Below, in pieces: positions 5,428-8,417 of a DNA stretch of 8,417 bases. The DNA is taken from contig JAJQET010000251.1 in the NCBI GenBank assembly GCA_021201515.1, positions 1-8,417 of the forward strand, written 5' to 3'. A program made the translations under genes and the position numbers. How positions within the stretch are numbered: position 1 is the stretch's first letter; each line of letters opens with the position of its first letter. Source of the DNA: Clostridiales bacterium. Lineage in GTDB: Bacteria > Bacillota > Clostridia > Oscillospirales > Oscillospiraceae. The notes under the pieces are model-generated. The model made no database searches. It saw only the letters and a program-made list of their open reading frames with translations, and had not been told where the DNA came from.

Positions 5428-6165
5428 ATGCCCAGTGAATATGCCAAATGGTTACAGCGGGACGTTGCCCCGGAGGACAAGGGGCCGGAACCCGGCAAGT
5501 GGGCCAAATTCTGCACCTGGATGCGGTACAACTGGGGCGTCGTCCTGTGCATCGCCATCGTGGTGGGCGTGGGCGGCTCCCTGCTTTGCAGCGCATTGGG
5601 GGTTGGCCAGGTCAAACCGGACTATCAGGTGGCCTATGTGGGCACCGATGAGCTGCCGGAGGACACCGTTGACGCCCTGTGTGACGCTCTGGAGCAGCTT
5701 GGCTCCGACCTGAACGGGGACGGTCAGGTGGTGGTGCAGGTGAACCAGTATTACACCACCTCTGATACGGAGGATGAGACCGGGGCCATGACCGCCTACG
5801 CCTCCGAGGTGTCCCTGATTGCGGACATCAACGACTGCGAGAGCTACTTCTTCCTGGTGGAGGACCCGGATGACTTCCAGACGAAGTACCAGCTCCTGGC
5901 CACCGAGGACGGCGGCTGTCCGGAGGATACGGACACCGACGGCTTAGGCAAGGTCTATCAGTGGGCAAACTGCCCGGTGCTGGCGGGCATCGACCTGGGG
6001 GAATACACCATCTCCCTGATGGGGGAGACCGCCACCGGCGACAGCAATGAGCTGGTGCAAACGCTGTACCTGGGCCGCCGGTGCTTTTACCTGGAGGACA
6101 CGGTGGAAAATCTGGAGGGCTGCGAGGCCCTGTGGGAAGTCTTGACGGAGGGGGCTGTGCGATGA
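5428..6165 (+). CDS. Membrane-anchored extracytoplasmic protein of unknown function
   Basis: 245 residues. A cytoplasmic, charged N-terminus (about 1-35) with PEDKGPEPGKWAKF is followed by one transmembrane helix (about 36-58), then an acidic domain of about 185 residues probably outside the cell. The domain opens with KPDYQVAYVGTDELPEDTV and contains DLNGDGQ at 94-100, which resembles an EF-hand or dockerin-like calcium loop. A second Asp-rich patch, EDTDTDGLG, lies at about 166-174. Several cysteines occur in the outer domain (85, 137, 164, 182, 219, 232). Translation is tied to the repressor gene: the ribosome binding site AAAGGAG runs into the repressor stop codon and the ATG follows nine bases after it. 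I believe similar proteins occur next to YesL-type genes in other Clostridia, but I cannot name the family. No enzymatic motif is seen. Confidence 0.85.
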   Translation: MPSEYAKWLQRDVAPEDKGPEPGKWAKFCTWMRYNWGVVLCIAIVVGVGGSLLCSALGVGQVKPDYQVAYVGTDELPEDTVDALCDALEQLGSDLNGDGQVVVQVNQYYTTSDTEDETGAMTAYASEVSLIADINDCESYFFLVEDPDDFQTKYQLLATEDGGCPEDTDTDGLGKVYQWANCPVLAGIDLGEYTISLMGETATGDSNELVQTLYLGRRCFYLEDTVENLEGCEALWEVLTEGAVR

Positions 6166-6755
6166 AACGGATGAAATGCTTATTGCTGTGCGGGGCGCTG
6201 GTGTTCTGCCTCACCGGCTGCGTGCAGCAGGCCCCCACCGCCACCAACAGCGGTGAGGACTGGGACGCGGACTGGACCCTGGTGGGCACCACCATCGGCA
6301 TAGAGGAGCCAGGCAACGGCCTGACCCTGCTGGACAACAAGGACGCCCTGACCGCCTCCGGCCTGTACTACGCCGCCTGGGTCATCGGCGAGGCGGAGGA
6401 CTATGTCAATTCGGATGGGGACACCATCGACCTCTACGACGCACAGCTCTATGTATTGCTGCAGGACTGCGACGATGAGGACGCCGCCCAGACCAGCGTG
6501 GACGGCTGGCAGGCCCAGGAGGAGGCCGCCTACAACGTCCTCAGCGTGGAGACGGCGGTTTGCGCGGGCCAGACCTTTACCGTCCTGATCTACGAGACAG
6601 AGGGCGAGGAGAACCCCTACGCCTCCGGCGTGTCCGCCTTCACCGCCTATCAAAACCACGCCATCAACGTGGAGCTGGCCTGTCAGGAGGGCTTTGACGG
6701 CGACGCATACACCATTTTGACGGAATTTCTGGAAGGCTTCCACTACGCGGAATAA
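6162..6755 (+). CDS. Small lipoprotein of unknown function
   Basis: 197 residues. A short basic start, a hydrophobic core and a lipobox CLTGC put the lipidated cysteine at residue 20; VQQAPTATNS forms a linker. The mature domain is acidic, about 165 residues, with no transmembrane helix and no motif I recognise. The ATG overlaps the previous stop as ATGA (6162-6165) and has GGAGGGGG at 6147-6154, so it is translationally coupled. A longer in-frame reading from ATG 6081 is rejected: it would place 27 residues before the signal peptide and lie within the preceding gene. Being lipid-anchored next to a membrane-anchored outer-domain protein, the two may act together at the cell surface (inference). 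Confidence 0.85.
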   Translation: MKRMKCLLLCGALVFCLTGCVQQAPTATNSGEDWDADWTLVGTTIGIEEPGNGLTLLDNKDALTASGLYYAAWVIGEAEDYVNSDGDTIDLYDAQLYVLLQDCDDEDAAQTSVDGWQAQEEAAYNVLSVETAVCAGQTFTVLIYETEGEENPYASGVSAFTAYQNHAINVELACQEGFDGDAYTILTEFLEGFHYAE

Positions 6756-6773
6756 GGGAAAGGAGCGCTCACG

Positions 6774-7577
6774 ATGGCACTGTTTTTTGCGGAGGACGAG
6801 TATCCCTCCGGCGGCCGAAAGACCGGCTTCAACCGGTACCGGGAGGTGCTGGAACAGAACTTTGGTTCCTATATCCTGGCGGGGCTGCTGACGCTGGCGG
6901 GCTTTCTGCCCTTTGCCCTGGGCATGATTTACGCCGTTTTGTCCACCAGCGTGCTGGTGATGCTGGCGTCCGCCCTGGTGGGCGGGCTGGTGGCCGGCCC
7001 GGCGCTGTACGGCCTCTATGACCTGATTTTCCGCACCCTGCGGGACGCCCCCGGCAAGTGGTGGGGCAACTACAAAAAGGCGCTGAAGGAGAACTGGCGC
7101 TCCGCCCTGCTGCCCGGCGTGGTGCTCTGCCTGTTCCTGGGGGTGGTGATTTTCGCGGCGCTGCTGATGTTCTGGTGGGCGGAGGTCTTCCCCGGCTGGG
7201 GCACCATCGTCATCTCCCTGCTCAGCGTGCTGCTGGGCACCATGCTGCTCACCACCTACTGGCCCCAGCTGGTGCTGTTCCGGCAGTCCGGCATCGTGCG
7301 CCTCAAGAACTGCCTGCTGTTCTGCATGAAATACTTCTGGCACACCCTGGGGGTGGCCGCCCTTCAGGTGGCCTTCTGGCTGCTGATGGCGCTGCTGCTG
7401 CCCTGGTCCGTGCTGGTGCTGCCCCTGATTGGGATGTGGTTCATCCTGTTCCTCGGCAACTTCCTGCTCTACCATGATTTGGACACCGCCTTCCAGCTGG
7501 AAAAGACCCTCCGGGAGCAGATGCCGGAGCAGGCCCCCCTTTATGAGGAGGAAGCACCGGAGGAGGACGACGTATGA
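6774..7577 (+). CDS. YesL/DUF624-like six-helix membrane protein
   Basis: 267 residues with about six hydrophobic helices (roughly 31-52, 55-75, 110-133, 142-162, 188-209, 211-233) and a strongly acidic C-terminal tail. The segment after helix two, PALYGLYDLIFRTLRDAPGK followed by WWGNYKKALKENWRSALLPG, matches the pattern in YesL-family proteins, where a small-residue-rich helix leads into an amphipathic loop with a KxNW/KxNF core. YesL genes are often found next to LplB/YtcP-type sugar transporters, two-component systems or regulators, but their biochemical role is not established. The ATG has AAAGGAG eight bases upstream and follows the lipoprotein stop by 18 bases. The family call rests on pattern recognition, without a profile search. 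Confidence 0.75.
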   Translation: MALFFAEDEYPSGGRKTGFNRYREVLEQNFGSYILAGLLTLAGFLPFALGMIYAVLSTSVLVMLASALVGGLVAGPALYGLYDLIFRTLRDAPGKWWGNYKKALKENWRSALLPGVVLCLFLGVVIFAALLMFWWAEVFPGWGTIVISLLSVLLGTMLLTTYWPQLVLFRQSGIVRLKNCLLFCMKYFWHTLGVAALQVAFWLLMALLLPWSVLVLPLIGMWFILFLGNFLLYHDLDTAFQLEKTLREQMPEQAPLYEEEAPEEDDV

Positions 7578-8107
7578 CGGAGCCGTTGGTACGCAATCAC
7601 ACAGAGATCACCCTCCGCCTCTTCCGGGAGGGCGCCCGGCCTCAGCTGCGCCGGAAGTATAACCGAATGACGGCGATGGTGGCGCTGGCCCTGCTGGCGG
7701 CGTTGGCGGTTCTGGCTGTGGTCATGTGGTTCCTGTCCGGCAGCTTCTCCGCCCTGGGCATGGAGGCGGTGCTCTATGTGCTGGTTCTGGGCTGGATTCG
7801 CATTGCCCTGCCCCGGATGGAGTGCAAGCGGGCCTATCAGGCCATGGTCAACCGCAGCGGCGGCGGCGCCCCCTGCCGGGAGCTGCTGTTCTACGAGGAC
7901 CATCTGCTGGTGCAGCCGGAGACGGAGGAGGCGGTTTCCATCCCCTACGAGGCGGTCACTGAAGTCCGGGAAACGAAGCACGCCCTGACGCTGTCCTACA
8001 CAGAGGGGGCCAGGGTGCTGGTGGACAAGGACGGATTCCTCCAGGGCAGCGTGGAGGATGTGCGGGCGCTGCTGGCGGGCACAGGAAAGGCAGCATCCTC
8101 TCTGTAA
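7574..8107 (+). CDS. YcxB-like two-helix membrane protein
   Basis: 177 residues. Two adjacent transmembrane helices (about 33-54 and 61-79) follow a basic N-terminus. A soluble C-terminal domain has the alternating pattern of the YcxB-like domain: LLFYEDHLLVQPETEEAVSI, then PYEAVTEVRETKHALTLSYT and a final KDGFLQGSVEDVRALL. It is probably a small beta-rich cytoplasmic domain of unknown function. The ATG overlaps the YesL-like stop as ATGA (7574-7577), with GGAGGAGG upstream, so the two are translationally coupled. It is the last gene of the repressor operon in view. The YcxB assignment is by pattern only. Confidence 0.7.
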   Translation: MTEPLVRNHTEITLRLFREGARPQLRRKYNRMTAMVALALLAALAVLAVVMWFLSGSFSALGMEAVLYVLVLGWIRIALPRMECKRAYQAMVNRSGGGAPCRELLFYEDHLLVQPETEEAVSIPYEAVTEVRETKHALTLSYTEGARVLVDKDGFLQGSVEDVRALLAGTGKAASSL

Positions 8108-8110
8108 CGG

Positions 8111-8141
8111 CAATGTCACTCACTTGATGGGATTGTTTTTC
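8111..8141 (+). terminator. Weak candidate intrinsic terminator after the repressor operon
   Basis: CAAT (8111-8114) pairs with ATTG (8132-8135) and TCA (8116-8118) with TGA (8125-8127), with a possible G-U pair between them and a GGG bulge. TTTTTC follows at 8136-8141. It is placed directly after the last stop codon and on the right strand. The stem is short, AT-rich and bulged, so efficiency is doubtful. Confidence 0.35.
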
Positions 8142-8164
8142 TTAGAGAAAGATTGTGGAAAGAA

Positions 8165-8417
8165 ATAGGCTCTTGCCCTTGCCAGGGCGGGGCCTACTTT
8201 TCTTGCGCCGCCAAGAAAAGTAGCAAAAGAAGGCGGCTCAGGGGGAAGCTCGGGGCCTCGCTCCCCCCTAAGAACCCCTCTCCTATTCCGCTGGGGCTTC
8301 GCGCTGTCCAACCTGCAAGTAGTCTATCTCGTCAGAGACGAAGTAACTTCTAACTGGTGAGACTGCCGCCGATGGCGGCTGGGTACGATTGCCGCCCGTT
8401 CCGCCGATGGCGTAACG
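8165..8417. repeat. Structured extragenic repeat region: nested inverted repeats and a direct repeat
   Basis: No gene is supported here. It holds: GCCCT-TGCC-AGGGC (8175-8188); a perfect 12-bp stem with a six-base loop at 8194-8223 (CTACTTTTCTTG / CAAGAAAAGTAG); GCCGCC (8207-8212) matching GGCGGC (8232-8237), which competes with that stem; GGGGGA (8241-8246) with TCCCCC (8262-8267); TCGTC-AGA-GACGA (8329-8341); GAAGT-A-ACTTC (8340-8350); and GCCGCC-GAT-GGCGGC (8365-8379). CCGCCGATGGCG occurs twice, at 8366-8377 and 8401-8412. The TACTTTTCTTG...CAAGAAAAGTA core resembles interspersed extragenic repeats I associate with GC-rich gut Clostridia; copy number cannot be seen from one window. Confidence 0.5.

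Noticed and set aside
6081..6161. Upstream extension of the lipoprotein from ATG 6081
   Set aside because: It would add 27 residues before a clear signal peptide and lie in the preceding gene, with no ribosome binding site of its own; ATG 6162 has GGAGGGGG and overlaps the stop.
6180..7475. A 431-codon minus-strand open frame opposite the lipoprotein and YesL-like genes
   Set aside because: His/Gln/Gly-rich shadow translation with no ribosome binding site context or domain; the plus strand has coupled, plausible genes.
8120..8311. A 63-codon minus-strand frame in the downstream region
   Set aside because: It translates the repeat stems (Pro/Arg-rich, no domain), has no good ribosome binding site, and lies across the inverted repeats.
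1..8417. tRNA, rRNA, CRISPR array, insertion sequence or riboswitch
   Set aside because: None recognised on either strand by eye; no transposase-like protein and no regularly spaced long repeats.

Overview
The window carries a carbohydrate-uptake locus from what is most likely a gut anaerobe of the Clostridia (Oscillospiraceae-like). The reasons are the LplB/YtcP/large-lipoprotein ABC transporter layout, strong Gram-positive AGGAGG-type ribosome binding sites, G/C-rich third codon positions set against AT-rich intergenic DNA, lipobox proteins, and a YesL-like and a YcxB-like protein. Genus cannot be fixed from the sequence alone.

Layout. Two divergent operons read outward from an AT-rich regulatory region at about 3986-4434. 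Leftward (minus strand), in transcription order: a possible 17-18-codon leader peptide, an LplB-type permease, a YtcP-type permease, a large lipoprotein substrate-binding protein, and the first 50 codons of a glycoside hydrolase family 32 enzyme that runs off the left edge. Rightward (plus strand): a LacI-family repressor, a membrane-anchored protein of unknown function, a small lipoprotein, a YesL/DUF624-like six-helix membrane protein and a YcxB-like membrane protein. These five are tightly packed, with two ATGA overlaps and one ribosome binding site running into the preceding stop codon. The last 310 bases hold no convincing gene; they contain a weak terminator candidate and a series of inverted and direct repeats.

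How it works together. GH32 enzymes cleave sucrose, fructo-oligosaccharides, inulin or levan. The enzyme here begins without a signal peptide, so the likely scheme is capture of a fructose-containing oligosaccharide by the lipoprotein, import through the two permeases, and cytoplasmic cleavage. No ATPase gene is present, so a shared MsmX-type ATPase elsewhere in the genome is presumed. The divergent region has a good sigma-A promoter for each operon (TTGACA-17-TATTCT leftward, TTTACA-17-TATAAT rightward) and four copies of an imperfect palindrome, TGTGAAACGTTWTTCA, two around each promoter. This fits control of both operons by the LacI-type repressor, including its own.

Most worth a second look: the four-gene envelope cassette placed under the sugar repressor, the leader-peptide ORF whose stop codon touches the permease ribosome binding site, the four-operator array, two further unrelated palindromes between the promoters, and stem-loops flanking the binding-protein gene on both sides.
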